Under the pieces are notes generated by a model. It was not told the origin of the DNA and did no database searches. It saw only the letters and a list, made by a program, of their open reading frames with translations. A stretch of 64,000 nucleotides of DNA from Enterovibrio sp. JCM 19048. GTDB taxonomy: Bacteria; Pseudomonadota; Gammaproteobacteria; Enterobacterales; Vibrionaceae. This document shows positions 30,772-40,553 of this stretch, piece after piece; position 1 is the first letter of the stretch, and each line of letters begins with the position of its first letter. The position numbers and the translations under genes were made by a program. The stretch is from positions 62,001-126,000 of the forward strand of contig BAXE01000008.1 in the NCBI GenBank assembly GCA_001310415.1. The letters run 5' to 3'.

Positions 30772-31550
30772 GTGATAGTCTGGAGCATTGCCAACCAGAA
30801 AGGGGGCGTGGGGAAAACAACCTCCACCGTCACGCTTGCTGGGCTACTCAGTGAAAAAACAAGCGAGTCCTGTTGATCGATACCGATCCGCATGCGTCGC
30901 TCACAACCTATCTGAATTTCGATTCGGACAAGTTGACGCATACCCTGTTTGACCTGTTCCAACTGCAAAGCATTAACCGCGATGCAGTAAAGCCGCTGAT
31001 CCTGAAAACGGAATATAAGAACCTCGACCTTTTGCCGTCACATATGTCTCTGGCGACACTGGACAGAGCCATGGGCAATCGTGGTGGCATGGGGTTGATG
31101 CTGAAGAAAACCCTCGCATGTCTTGAAGAAGATTACGACTACGCCTTGATAGACTGTCCGCCGATTCTCGGGGTGATGATGGTCAACGCCCTGGCTGCCA
31201 GTAACCGAATTCTAATTCCGGTACAAACCGAGTTCTTGGCGATGAAGGGGCTCGAGCGCATGGTGCGTACTTTGCAGATTATGCAAAAATCCCGCGCATC
31301 CGAGTTCAAGGTTTGTATCGTGCCGACAATGTACGACAAACGCACCCGTGCTTCTCTCGAAACCTTGCAAGAGCTGAAAGTGCGTTATCCGGATCAGGTG
31401 TGGACTTCTGCGGTTCCTATCGACACCAAATTCCGCGATGCGAGCTTAAAGCACATGCCGCCTTCTTATTACGCAAAAAACTGTCGCGGCGTGTTTGCCT
31501 ATAAAACGCTGCTCTCTTACTTGGAGCGACTTGAACAGGATGAAAGATAG
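30772..31550 (+). CDS. parC: ParA-like ATPase ParC, chemotaxis array positioning (one apparent frameshift)
   Basis: ParC is a ParA/Soj-type ATPase that brings chemotaxis arrays to the cell pole in vibrios. GTG start at 30772 behind AAGGAG. The deviant Walker A NQKGGVGKTT is intact; one A is missing in the A-run near 30853-30858, after which RVLLIDTDPHASLTTYLNFD and DYALIDCPPILGVMMVNALA follow. Restored length is 259 residues. Position between cheB and the CheW-domain gene is the standard ParC-ParP-CheW order, which separates it from chromosomal ParA. It overlaps parP by 11 bases. Confidence 0.92.
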
Positions 31551-32588
31551 CCGTGCCCTGTCCAGTGTTCAGGCGCTGGATGACTACTTTGATGCTTTGC
31601 TGGATGACGACAGCCACCCGCAGGCAGCGACACGGATGCGAAACCTCACGCAGCTGAAGGCAACCTGACACTTCAACCCCAGCCTTTGGTGATTGAACCG
31701 ATTGAAAAATTCAGTGGGGCGACGCTGACCAAAGATGAGCGCGACTTGTCTTCGGTGGAGAAATTGCTCAGCCAGCTTAAGCTGGATGAAGATCTGGAAG
31801 TGGAAGTCGAAGATCTGACGGAAACGGACGTGATCACCGACAGTGAACTGGCTGTTGAAACGTATACAGAACAATTGACAGATGTTGCAGTGGATGTGGC
31901 TGTTGAAGCCAGCGTCGAAACGGTAGTCGACGCGGAGGTTATTACAGAGACTGAAACTGTCGTTGAACAAACGGTCGATATTGAGCCGGAAGTCGTCTCT
32001 GACGTTGAGGTCGAAACTGAGGTAGTCGTTGAGGCTGCTGAGGACGTTGCCCAAGACATTGAGGCAGATACCGAAACCCAGGCTGAACCACAAACGCAGG
32101 AAGATGCTGACACAACGCCACCGTGGAAAAACATCGCGCCGGAGCATGCGTTTCAGGTGTTGTTCTTTGAATCTGTCGGCGTGACATATGCGGTTCCACT
32201 GGCGGAGTTAGGCGGGATTCACCGCTTGGAATCTTGCAATCATTTGATTGGCAGACCGGATTGGTATCTTGGTTTACAGACAGAACGTGATCAGCAACTG
32301 GACGTGGTTGATACGGCGATGTGGGTAATGCCGGAAAAAATAACGGATAACAGCCATCGCGATGACTATAGTTATATTGTGATCTTGGGTGACAGTAAAT
32401 GGGGCTTGGCTTGCAATGCTCTACTAGGGACGGAGTCACTCACTGGTGAACGAGTGCGATGGCGCGAACAAGCTGGCAAACGGCCGTGGTTGGCTGGGCT
32501 GGTGAAAGACAAAATGTGCGCCTTGATACACGTCGAAGCGCTGATCGCCATGCTGGATCAAGGTATTGATGCCAATGCATTGGCGTAA
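31540..32588 (+). CDS. parP: CheW-domain array protein ParP (one apparent frameshift)
   Basis: ParP links ParC to CheA and keeps the array at the pole. The N-terminus (MKDSRALSSVQALDDYFDALL) resembles the short array/ParC interaction segment of this family. One C is missing near 31631 (ACACCGGATG read as ACACGGATG). The middle (about residues 80-190) is a striking low-complexity acidic stretch of Glu, Asp, Val and Thr. The C-terminal half is a CheW-like domain (FQVLFFESVGVTYAVPLAEL; GRPDWYLGLQ). Restored length is 349 residues. It is distinct from the canonical cheW that follows. Confidence 0.9.
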
Positions 32589-32621
32589 ATGACGTAGCAC
32601 AGCACGTAAAGAGGAAAATAA

Positions 32622-33110
32622 ATGTCTCAGGTAGCTGAAGTACAAAAAGAAAACGTGAATGACGAAGTCCTGCAGTGGGTGACCTTCCAACTGGAAGATG
32701 AAACTTACGGCATTAATGTCATGCAAGTCCGGGAAGTTTTGCGCTACACCGAAATCGCACCGGTACCGGGTGCACCAGATTATGTTCTGGGCATCATCAA
32801 CCTGCGCGGTAACGTGGTAACGGTTATTGATACCCGCTCCCGTTTTGGCCTGGTTCAAGGCGAAGTCACGGACAATACCCGTGTCATCGTTATCGAGGCG
32901 GAATCGCAAGTTATCGGTATCATGGTCGACAGCGTGGCTGAGGTGGTATACCTCAAGACCTCTGAAATCGACACCACACCAAGCGTGGGTACGGATGAAA
33001 GTGCCAAGTTCATCCAAGGCGTCAGCAACCGCAATGGACATCTGTTGATCCTGGTCGATCTGAACAAGCTGCTCTCTGATGAAGAGTGGTCAGATATGGC
33101 AATGCTGTAA
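32622..33110 (+). CDS. cheW: Chemotaxis coupling protein CheW
   Basis: CheW couples receptors to CheA. The intact 162-residue protein consists of one CheW/SH3-like domain: VTFQLEDETYGINVMQVREV, VLGIINLRGNVVTVIDTRSRFG and GIMVDSVAEVVYLKTSEI, ending LLSDEEWSDMAML. AGAGGAAAAT supplies the ribosome site. The TAA stop overlaps the ATG of the next gene. Confidence 0.97.
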   Translation: MSQVAEVQKENVNDEVLQWVTFQLEDETYGINVMQVREVLRYTEIAPVPGAPDYVLGIINLRGNVVTVIDTRSRFGLVQGEVTDNTRVIVIEAESQVIGIMVDSVAEVVYLKTSEIDTTPSVGTDESAKFIQGVSNRNGHLLILVDLNKLLSDEEWSDMAML

Positions 33111-33535
33111 TGCTCGACGTTGTGCTGCATTGGTTACCACTCGGCGTATCTGTTTGCGTTGGGGTGGTAGCCTTGTTGTTGCTCCGCTCTGAAAAGAAAG
33201 CGCGACATCAGCTTGAATCCAAGTATCAGGCGATGGAGCTACTGGCGAAGAATGCACGACAACAACATGAAAGCCTGTCCAAACAGTTCAATGAACTGAG
33301 GGCGGGATCGATTGGGATGAGCCAGAAGCTGGCGGAGTTATCTCATCGGTTTGACGAGTTGGTGGACAAACAGAACGAGCTGGAAATGCACGATCCTGAT
33401 GGCCGCCTCTACAGTCGCGCCTCTAAAATGGTGGAGCTTGGTGCTGATATCCATGAACTGATGGAAGAATGCGATTTGCCGAAGGCTGAAGCCGAGCTTC
33501 TGCTCAGCATCCGCAAGCAGCGCATGCTGCGATAA
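33110..33535 (+). CDS. DUF2802 membrane-anchored protein at the end of the che operon
   Basis: ATG at 33110 shares a base with the cheW stop (TAATG), so it is co-translated with cheW. The 141-residue product has one N-terminal membrane helix (WLPLGVSVCVGVVALLLL), a coiled coil of about 60 residues (ARHQLESKYQAMELLAKNARQ onward) and the C-terminal DUF2802-type block KMVELGADIHELMEECDLPKAEAELLLSI. The family is found next to cheW in many polarly flagellated gammaproteobacteria. Its role is not established; the layout suggests a membrane-tethered partner of the polar array. Confidence 0.85.
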   Translation: MLDVVLHWLPLGVSVCVGVVALLLLRSEKKARHQLESKYQAMELLAKNARQQHESLSKQFNELRAGSIGMSQKLAELSHRFDELVDKQNELEMHDPDGRLYSRASKMVELGADIHELMEECDLPKAEAELLLSIRKQRMLR

Positions 33536-33552
33536 GCCTGACGCCGGGCGCA

Positions 33553-33846
33553 TCACACCGACTGGTTAACGACAGACCCTTCCCATCCGGGCGGGGTTTT
33601 TCCGTCTAGGTACCAGGCAAACGCGATAAGCTCTGCAATCACCAAATAGAGTTGTTCAGGGATCTCTTCCCCAATATCCAATGCTGACAACCAATTCAGC
33701 AGTGTCTCATCACTGTGGATGAGCCCGCCTTGTTTTTCCATTTCCTCAATCAGCTTTTCTGCCAGTTCGTTATAGCCTTTGGCACTGACTTTTGGTGCGT
33801 TTACGCCGTCATAGCGCAGGGCAATGGCACTTTTCGTTGTTTTCAT
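33553..33846 (-). CDS. FlhB C-terminal-domain-like protein (FhlB/EscU-type switch domain)
   Basis: Intact 97-residue cytoplasmic protein that resembles only the cytoplasmic export-switch domain of FlhB (SAIALRYDGVNAPKVSAKGYN; LAEKLIEEMEKQGGLIHSDETL; IPEQLYLVIAELIAFAWYLDG). It lacks the membrane part and the NPTH/NPEH cleavage site, starting close to the point just after it. Such small FlhB-like proteins (FhlB, YlqH) accompany flagellar systems in several bacteria; in Salmonella-type work they can partly replace the FlhB C-terminal fragment. The start overlaps the stop of the FliK-like gene upstream on the same strand (ATGA). Confidence 0.85.
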   Translation of the reverse strand: MKTTKSAIALRYDGVNAPKVSAKGYNELAEKLIEEMEKQGGLIHSDETLLNWLSALDIGEEIPEQLYLVIAELIAFAWYLDGKTPPGWEGSVVNQSV

Positions 33847-34618
33847 ACTTGTATATCTACACCTGAATGAAGGGTGGCAGGTGCCACGTTTTCTGTGGTG
33901 GAAAATTCACATTGGGTCAGTGCAATATTGTGGCTAGCCAGCGCTTTTTCCAATGTCGGTAATGCGTTTTCGATTTGTTGCTGTAAGCCGGCAGCATCGG
34001 TAGACATTGTCAGCCTGAGTGTTTGGTCTTCCAGTTCAGCCGTGGCGGTTAAATGACGGTTTTTAGACAGGGAAAGATTCACAGTAACACTCCAGATTTG
34101 GCGTTTTCGTTTCCCAGCCTGCTTTTTCTTTACCGCCACCCGTACTGGAGAGTGGTCTTCATTTCTGAATGGAAATAGCCAGTGGTATTCGCCGGTCTTA
34201 GTCTGTTCATTAAGCCGTTGTTCTGCCAGTAGCATCAGTAGGCCTTTGGTCTTCCCACCCACGTCATCTTCTTGGTGCTGGAGTACGTAGTTCAATGCGT
34301 GATGCAATGCTTTGTCGGATTCCTGTTGCGCTAGCCATTTTGCCGCCTGTTGAATGTTCTTTGGGGGTAACAGCGCTGCAGCGAGTTGGGAAAGTAAAGG
34401 TGAGAGCTTTGCTGAAGATGAATCGCTGCGATACAGAAACGGAAAGAGGTTGATAAGTGTTAACAATTGAGAAATTTGTGAGCGCGCAGGCGCAATGTTG
34501 AGCCTGAGGGCGTGGTTGAAGTGCCCATATCCCCAGATGCCTGTAAGGATTTCAAGGGAATACCCTTGATATGCTCCTGCACTAATGCGTTGATATGACT
34601 GATGTTATTGATTTTCAT
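33843..34618 (-). CDS. FliK C-domain-like protein (one apparent frameshift)
   Basis: The start codon is at 34616-34618 (MKINNISHINALVQEHIKGI). Near 34472-34474 one T (on the coding strand) is missing; the next frame continues FSQLLTLINLFPFLYRSD to the stop at 33843-33845. Restored length is 258 residues. The C-terminal third (WSVTVNLSLSKNRHLTATAELEDQ; LRLTMSTDAAGLQQQIENALP) has the beta-strand/helix pattern of the FliK switch domain and is followed directly by the FlhB-like gene. The pairing of a FliK-like with an FlhB-like protein suggests an accessory export-switch module. No direct evidence for function is visible. Confidence 0.75.
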
Positions 34619-34785
34619 ATTTGCTCACAATTCGTAACGCATCAAAGATAGAGTCCCCGGAATTATCTCAGTAGGATTTTACTGCCCGGGGTGCGCGGGC
34701 GAGATCTCGCAACTACCGATGTGAGAGGGCTCTATGATATTATCGGGCAAATTTTTCATTACTTTATCGGGAACGCTGATTTCTC

Positions 34786-35400
34786 ATGTTGGAAGTCCGT
34801 CAGCTCAGCTGTATCCGGGACGAGCGGGTATTGTTTGAAGACCTTTGTTTTTCAGTGTCGCCGGGCGATCTGGTGCAAATCGAAGGTCCAAATGGTGCGG
34901 GTAAGACCACACTGTTACGTATTATCGCCGGATTAGGGTTGGCAGAAAGCGGGGATGTATTGTGGGATGGTGAGTTGGTGACTAAAGCACGCGAAACCTT
35001 CTACAGCAAACTGCTTTTTCTGGGGCACAGCACGGGTGTCAAACGTGAAATGACGGCGTTTGAAAACCTGGCATTCTATCAGCGTATGCACGGTGTAAGT
35101 GATGAAGCCAAGTTATGGGATGCATTGGCGCGTGTCGGCCTGGCAGGGCGAGAAGACGTTACAGCCGCTCAGCTGTCCGCAGGACAAAACCGCCGCGTTG
35201 CGTTGGCACGTCTCTGGATAAGCGAGTCGCCGCTCTGGATTTTAGACGAGCCACTGACCGCGATTGATAAGCAGGGTGTAAAAGTGTTGGAAAACCTGTT
35301 CCAGCAGCATGTCGACAATGGTGGAATGGTGCTCTTTACCACCCACCAGGATATGTTCGACGGCAACCCGAAATTGCGTCGTATAAAGTTGGGGGCGTAA
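34786..35400 (+). CDS. ccmA: Cytochrome c maturation ABC transporter ATPase CcmA
   Basis: CcmA is the ATPase that drives release of holo-CcmE from CcmC. The 204-residue protein has Walker A GPNGAGKTT, the signature LSAGQNRRVALARL (the usual SGGQ region reads LSAGQ, as is common in CcmA), Walker B PLWILDEPLTAID and the H-loop FTTHQD. It heads the ccmABCDEFGHI operon, diverging from the FliK-like gene; the 167-base gap must hold both promoters, but I see no convincing -35/-10 pair. Confidence 0.96.
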   Translation: MLEVRQLSCIRDERVLFEDLCFSVSPGDLVQIEGPNGAGKTTLLRIIAGLGLAESGDVLWDGELVTKARETFYSKLLFLGHSTGVKREMTAFENLAFYQRMHGVSDEAKLWDALARVGLAGREDVTAAQLSAGQNRRVALARLWISESPLWILDEPLTAIDKQGVKVLENLFQQHVDNGGMVLFTTHQDMFDGNPKLRRIKLGA

Positions 35401-36068
35401 TGGGAACGGCTATGTATCACATGATCCGCCGCGAGTTGCTGATTGCCTTTCGTCGCCAGTCGGACATGCTTAACCCGCTGTGGTTTTTCATTATTGTCAT
35501 TACCCTGTTTCCACTGGGGGTTGGGCCCGGACCAAACCTTTTGGCAGAAATTGCGCCGGGTATTATCTGGGTTGCCGCATTGCTGGCCGCCGTTGTGTCT
35601 CTGGAGCGTTTGTTCCGCGACGATTTCGTGGACGGCTCACTTGAGCAAATGCTGCTGATGCCTGAGCCGCTTTCGGTGCTGGTGTTTGCCAAAATTATCG
35701 CCCATTGGCTGCTGACAGGGTTGCCTTTGTTGATCATCAGTCCTCTGTTGGCAGTATTACTTTCTCTGGACTGGGCAGCATACAAAGCGGTGGTGCTGAC
35801 ACTTTTGCTCGGCACACCAACATTGAGCTTTCTCGGTGCGATTGGTGTCGCGCTGACTGTGGGACTGAGAAAAGGTGGTGTGCTGCTCAGCTTGCTGGTG
35901 CTGCCACTTTTTATCCCTGTCCTCATTTTTGCCACTTCCGCCATTGATATGGCTGCGAGTGGATTTGCGATTAATGGTCAGCTTGCCATTTTGGGTGCGC
36001 TGCTGGTCGGTTCCGCGACACTCTCGCCGTTTGCAGTTTCTGCAGCGCTGCGGGTGAGTGTTCAGTAA
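35400..36068 (+). CDS. ccmB: Cytochrome c maturation permease CcmB
   Basis: CcmB is the membrane partner of CcmA. Its ATG overlaps the ccmA stop by one base (TAATG). The intact 222-residue protein has six membrane helices and the family start RRELLIAFRRQSDMLNPLWFF, with GVGPGPNLLAEIAPGIIWVAALLA and DDFVDGSLEQMLLMPEPL. No frameshift is seen. Confidence 0.96.
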   Translation: MGTAMYHMIRRELLIAFRRQSDMLNPLWFFIIVITLFPLGVGPGPNLLAEIAPGIIWVAALLAAVVSLERLFRDDFVDGSLEQMLLMPEPLSVLVFAKIIAHWLLTGLPLLIISPLLAVLLSLDWAAYKAVVLTLLLGTPTLSFLGAIGVALTVGLRKGGVLLSLLVLPLFIPVLIFATSAIDMAASGFAINGQLAILGALLVGSATLSPFAVSAALRVSVQ

Positions 36069-36109
36069 CCTCAAAGATTTTTAACGATTAAATAAGAGCG
36101 ATATTAGCG

Positions 36110-36846
36110 ATGTGGAAATGGCTTCACCCTTATGCAAAGCCAGAGGCAAGCTACAAACTTTGTAACACGCTGTTACCGTGGTTTGCTGTGTTGGCGGCGT
36201 TGTCTCTCGTCACCGGAACCATTTGGGGGTTGGCGTTTGCGCCTTCTGACTACCAGCAGGGAGACAGCTTCCGGATCATCTACATTCACGTGCCAGCGGC
36301 AATTTGGTCGATGGGGGCGTATATGTCGATGGCGATTGCTGCCTTTATCGGCTTGGTGTGGCAAATCAAGATTTCTGACTGGGCAGCTGCAGCGATGGCG
36401 CCAGTCGGTGCTGTGTTTACCTTTATTGCACTGGTGACAGGTGCGGTTTGGGGCAAGCCAATGTGGGGCGCATGGTGGGTGTGGGATGCACGCCTGACTT
36501 CTGAGCTTATTCTCCTGTTCCTTTACCTCGGTGTGATTGCACTTTACAACGCATTTGATGATGACCGCACGGCGGGTCGTGCAGCCGGCATTCTGGCTAT
36601 CGTAGGTGTCATTAACCTGCCAATCATTCACTTTTCGGTTGAGTGGTGGAATACCCTGCACCAGGCGCAACCATCACCAAGTTTGCCAAGCCTTCCATTG
36701 CGCCGGACATGTTGTGGCCGCTGCTGCTGAACATTTTCGGCTTTGCGTTTTTCTTCGGTGCCTTGTCACTGATGGGTTTGAAAAACAAAATCTTACAACG
36801 CGAATCACATCGTCCATGGGTTCGAGAGCTGGTAGTAAAAGGTTAA
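36110..36846 (+). CDS. ccmC: Heme-handling protein CcmC (one apparent frameshift)
   Basis: CcmC loads heme onto CcmE in the periplasm. The six-helix protein carries the heme-binding tryptophan-rich loop (GKPMWGAWWVWDARLTSELI) and periplasmic histidines (IYIHVPAAIWSMG; WWNTLHQ). One G is missing near 36666 (CAGGGCGCA read as CAGGCGCA); the next frame finishes ATITKFAKPSIAPDMLWPLLL up to RELVVKG. Restored length is 245 residues, the usual size. Confidence 0.95.
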
Positions 36847-36849
36847 GGT

Positions 36850-37056
36850 ATGCACTTTTCATCTTTCTCTGATTTTCTGGCTATGGGCGGTTACAGCGCC
36901 TATGTATGGAGCTCGTTTGCTATCACGTTTATCGCCATGGCATGGCTTGTGGTGTCGGCAAAATTGACGCGCAGGAAACTTTTTAAAGAAATAGAGAACA
37001 AAGTTGCCAGAGAACAACGTATCAAGAATGCTCAAAGCATGGAGAACACATTATGA
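36850..37056 (+). CDS. ccmD: Cytochrome c maturation protein CcmD
   Basis: CcmD is a small single-helix protein that stabilises the CcmABC-CcmE complex. The 68-residue product reads [19 protein letters not shown] (membrane helix, about residues 10-40) followed by a charged helical tail. It starts 4 bases after ccmC and overlaps ccmE by 4 bases (ATGA). Size, tyrosine-containing GGYSAYVW motif and position are typical. Confidence 0.95.
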   Translation: MHFSSFSDFLAMGGYSAYVWSSFAITFIAMAWLVVSAKLTRRKLFKEIENKVAREQRIKNAQSMENTL

Positions 37057-37535
37057 ACCCAAGACGCAAGAAACGACTGGGGCTCGCACTGGCTCTGTTG
37101 TTTGGTGTAGGCGCAACGATTGGACTGGTGCTCTATGCGCTGAATCAGAACATGGACTTGTTCTATACCCCAACAGAATTGGTTAACGGTAAACCCGATG
37201 GCACTAAGCCTGAAGTCGGCCAGCGTCTGCGCATTGGCGGCATGGTGGTTGAGGATTCCGTAGAGCGCGACCCGCAATCTTTGAAAGTGAGCTTCAAAGT
37301 GGCGGACGTTGGTCCCCAGGTTACTGTGCAGTTTGAAGGCATTTTGCCGGATCTGTTCCGTGAAGGGCAGGGCATTGTTGCGCAGGGTGTGTTGGTTGAT
37401 GCCAATACCGTACTGGCAAGCGAAGTGCTGGCGAAGCACGATGAAGAATATATGCCTCCTGAAATTGCAGAAGCGATGAACAAAAACCACTCACCGCTTG
37501 AGTATTCTGAGCAGCAAAAACAAGGTAGCTACTGA
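37053..37535 (+). CDS. ccmE: Periplasmic heme chaperone CcmE
   Basis: CcmE binds heme covalently and carries it to CcmF. The intact 160-residue protein has an N-terminal membrane anchor ([22 protein letters not shown]), the OB-fold domain ([34 protein letters not shown]) and the heme-attachment histidine in [13 protein letters not shown], with the conserved Tyr four residues later. It overlaps ccmF by one base. Confidence 0.97.
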   Translation: MNPRRKKRLGLALALLFGVGATIGLVLYALNQNMDLFYTPTELVNGKPDGTKPEVGQRLRIGGMVVEDSVERDPQSLKVSFKVADVGPQVTVQFEGILPDLFREGQGIVAQGVLVDANTVLASEVLAKHDEEYMPPEIAEAMNKNHSPLEYSEQQKQGSY

Positions 37536-39509
37536 TGATTGCTGAACTGGGGCATTTTGCCTTATTATCTCGCTGGGCTTTTCGGTTCTGCTGAGCATTT
37601 ACCCGTTGTGGGGGGCGCAAGTAGGCAACCAGGCTATGATGCGTTCTGCACGGCCTCTTGCATCGGCATGTTCCTGATGCTGCTGATGTCTTTCATCGCA
37701 TTGAGCTGGGCGTTTTACACTAACGACTTTACCGTTAGTTATGTTGCCAGTAACTCAAACAGTGCTCTGCCTTGGTATTACCGCCTGACGGCAGTATGGG
37801 GCGCGCACGAAGGCTCTCTGTTGCTGTGGGTACTCATCCAGGCGGGTTGGACGGTAGCGGTTGCTGTCTTCAGCCGCGGTATGCCGCTGGAATCCGTCGC
37901 GCGCGTACTGGCAGTGATGGGTATGATCGGTGTGGGTTTCCTGCTGTTTATCATTCTGACGTCAAACCCATTTGAACGCACTTTGCCGTATTTCCCTGTT
38001 GATGGCCGCGACCTCAATCCATTGCTTCAAGACCCGGGTCTGATTGTTCACCCGCCTATGCTTTACATGGGTTACGTGGGCTTCTCTGTCGCGTTTGCTT
38101 TTGCGATTGCGTCACTGATGGCGGGCCGTCTTGATACAGCATGGGCGCGTTGGTCGCGTCCTTGGACAACGGCTGCGTGGGTATTCCTGACACTGGGTAT
38201 CGCTTTGGGTTCCTGGTGGGCGTATTACGAACTCGGCTGGGGTGGCTGGTGGTTCTGGGATCCAGTAGAAAACGCCTCCTTCATGCCGTGGCTTGCCGGT
38301 ACTGCGTTAATGCACTCGCTGGCAGTGACAGAAAAACGCGGCACGTTCAAAGCCTGGACGGTATTGCTGGCAATCTCAGCGTTTTCACTGAGCCTGTTGG
38401 GTACTTTCCTGGTGCGTTCCGGCGTACTGGTATCGGTGCATGCGTTTGCCTCTGACCCAACCCGCGGCCTGTTTATTCTGGCGTTCCTGGTGATCGTTAT
38501 CGGTGGCTCTTTGCTGTTGTATGCTCTTCGCGCGTCTGAAGTGCGTGTTCGTGGCAACTTTGAACTGCTTTCCCGTGAAAATGCCCTGTTGGCAAACAAC
38601 ATTCTGCTGGTTGCCGCGCTGGTGGTAGTCCTGCTGGGTACCTTGTTGCCACTGGTACACAAACAACTCGGTCTGGGCTCGGTTTCTATTGGTGAGCCTT
38701 TCTTCAACCTGCTGTTCACCTGGCTGTCTGTGCCATTTGTGTTCATCTTGGGTGTTGGGCCGTTGATCCGCTGGAAACGTGACAACCTTAAGAACGTGAA
38801 GAAAGAGATGGCAGTTGCCGGCGTTCTTTCTGTGGTGCTTGGCGTTGCCATGGTGTGGTTCTTCGCCGATACCTTTATGCCGCTGGCTGCGCTGGGCGCT
38901 GTCATGGGGCTGTGGGTTATCATCCTGTCTGCGATTGAGGTATACCAGCGCGCGACACACCGCCATACTTTGGTTACCGGCATGGGCAAACTGGGCCGTA
39001 GTCATTGGGCAATGGTGCTTGGCCACGTGGGTCTTGCGATTTCTGTGCTGGGCATTGCAATGGTGCAGAACTACGACATTGAACGTGACGTGAAAATGGC
39101 GCCGGGCGACCGGGTGGTGCTACAAGGCCATGAGTTCCACTTTGCCGGATTGCGTGACAAAGATGGTCCGAACTATGACGGCTACATTGCAGATTTCGAC
39201 ATTTACCGCAATGGCAAACGTATCAACACTCTGCATGCAGAGAAGCGCTTCTACAACGTGCAGCGCTCTATGATGACAGAAGCGGCGATTGACCGCGGTA
39301 TCACCCGTGACCTGTATGTCGCGATGGGTGAGCGTCTGCCGGACGGTTCGTGGGCTGTTCGCTTGTACTACAAGCCGTTTGTCCGCTGGATCTGGTTTGG
39401 CGCACTCGTTATGTCAATGGGTGGTCTGCTTGCCATGTCTGATAAGCGTTACCGTTTTCGTCAAAAATCCAAGTCTGCGGTCTCTGTTGAGCCCGTGAAG
39501 GAGGCTTAA
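37535..39509 (+). CDS. ccmF: Heme lyase subunit CcmF (two apparent frameshifts near the start)
   Basis: CcmF transfers heme from CcmE to apocytochrome c together with CcmH. ATG at 37535 ([10 protein letters not shown]) overlaps the ccmE stop. Two single-base losses (an A near 37568 and an A near 37658) move the frame twice; between them the text SLGFSVLLSIYPLWGAQVG is plainly CcmF. From 37660 onward the frame is continuous, with 14 or so membrane helices and the tryptophan-rich heme loop WGGWWFWDPVENASFMPW. Restored length is 658 residues. The open frame that begins at 37539 has a false N-terminus. Confidence 0.95.
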
Positions 39510-39511
39510 AG

Positions 39512-40066
39512 GTGAAGAAACCTTTACTCTTTATCCCGTTTGCCCTTTTTATGGTGCTGGTTGCCGTGTTCTTCGTTCAGCTGGGCAAAAATGCTGATGG
39601 CGATGACCCGACCAAACTGGAATCGGTTCTGGTTGGTAAACCTGTACCTGAGTTTCGCCTCGAAGATTTGACCGAGGCAGGCAAGCTCTACGATCAGGAT
39701 ATTTTCAAGGGTGAACCTTTGCTACTCAACGTATGGGCAACCTGGTGCCCGACCTGTTATGCCGAACATACTTATCTCAATGAATTGGCAGCGCAGGGCG
39801 TGAAAATTATTGGCCTGAACTATAAAGACGACCGCGTGAAAGCGATTGGCTGGCTGAACCAGTTGGGCAACCCTTATCTGATCAGTCTTTTTGACGGTAA
39901 CGGTATGCTGGGGCTGGATCTGGGCGTTTATGGCGCACCGGAAACCTTCCTAATTGATGCAAATGGTGTGATCCGCTATCGCCACGTTGGGGATGTGAAC
40001 GACCGCAACTGGAATGACACTCTGCGTCCAATGTACGAGCAAATGCTGGCGGAGGCGAAAAGCTGA
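39512..40066 (+). CDS. ccmG: Thiol:disulfide interchange protein CcmG/DsbE
   Basis: CcmG is a membrane-anchored thioredoxin-like reductant for the apocytochrome CXXCH motif. GTG start at 39512. One N-terminal anchor (LLFIPFALFMVLVAVFFVQL) precedes the thioredoxin fold with active site WATWCPTCYAE and the cis-Pro region GVYGAPETFLID. Length is 184 residues, intact. It overlaps ccmH by one base (TGATG). Confidence 0.96.
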   Translation: MKKPLLFIPFALFMVLVAVFFVQLGKNADGDDPTKLESVLVGKPVPEFRLEDLTEAGKLYDQDIFKGEPLLLNVWATWCPTCYAEHTYLNELAAQGVKIIGLNYKDDRVKAIGWLNQLGNPYLISLFDGNGMLGLDLGVYGAPETFLIDANGVIRYRHVGDVNDRNWNDTLRPMYEQMLAEAKS

Positions 40067-40553
40067 TGAAACGTTTTCTATTCGTCACATTACTGGCTTT
40101 CAGTGCGGTTTTTTCCGTATCTGCCTCCATCGAGGTATACGAGTTCGACTCGCCGCAGCAAGAGGAAATGTTCCAAAAGCTGGGTAAAGAGCTACGTTGT
40201 CCAAAATGTCAGAACAACAACATTGCGGATTCAAATGCAGGTCTGGCGCAAGACTTCGTATGAAAGTCTATGAAATGCTTAAGCAGGGTAAAAGCGAAGA
40301 CGAAATCGTCGACTACATGGTGGCGCGTTACGGTAACTTCGTGACCTACAACCCGCCACTGACAGCCTCCACACTGATCCTCTGGGTGGGCCCAGCGCTG
40401 TTTGTTGTGGTGGGTTTTACCATTTTGGTCATGCGTAGCCGCAAACCCAAAACGAAAGCAGAAAAGCGCGCGTTAAACAGCGAAGAACAGGCTCGCCTGG
40501 ACGCTCTGCTTGAAGAGCAAAATGAACAAGACAATAAGGAAATCAAGGGATGA
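40066..40553 (+). CDS. ccmH: Cytochrome c maturation protein CcmH (one apparent frameshift)
   Basis: CcmH is a periplasmic thiol-oxidoreductase that works with CcmG and CcmF. It has a signal peptide (FLFVTLLAFSAVFSVSAS), the LRCPKCQNNNIADSNA active-site block and a C-terminal membrane helix. One C is missing near 40253 (GACCTTCG read as GACTTCG); the next frame gives RMKVYEMLKQGKSEDEIVDYM and the rest. Restored length is 162 residues. The C-terminal TPR part found in fused CcmH proteins is encoded separately as ccmI. Confidence 0.94.

Noticed and set aside
34691..34936. An 81-residue plus-strand frame overlapping the ccmA start
   Set aside because: It overlaps ccmA in another frame and shows no family features.
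38225..38989. A 254-residue frame antisense to ccmF
   Set aside because: Shadow of a conserved membrane protein gene; composition is an artefact of reversed hydrophobic codons.
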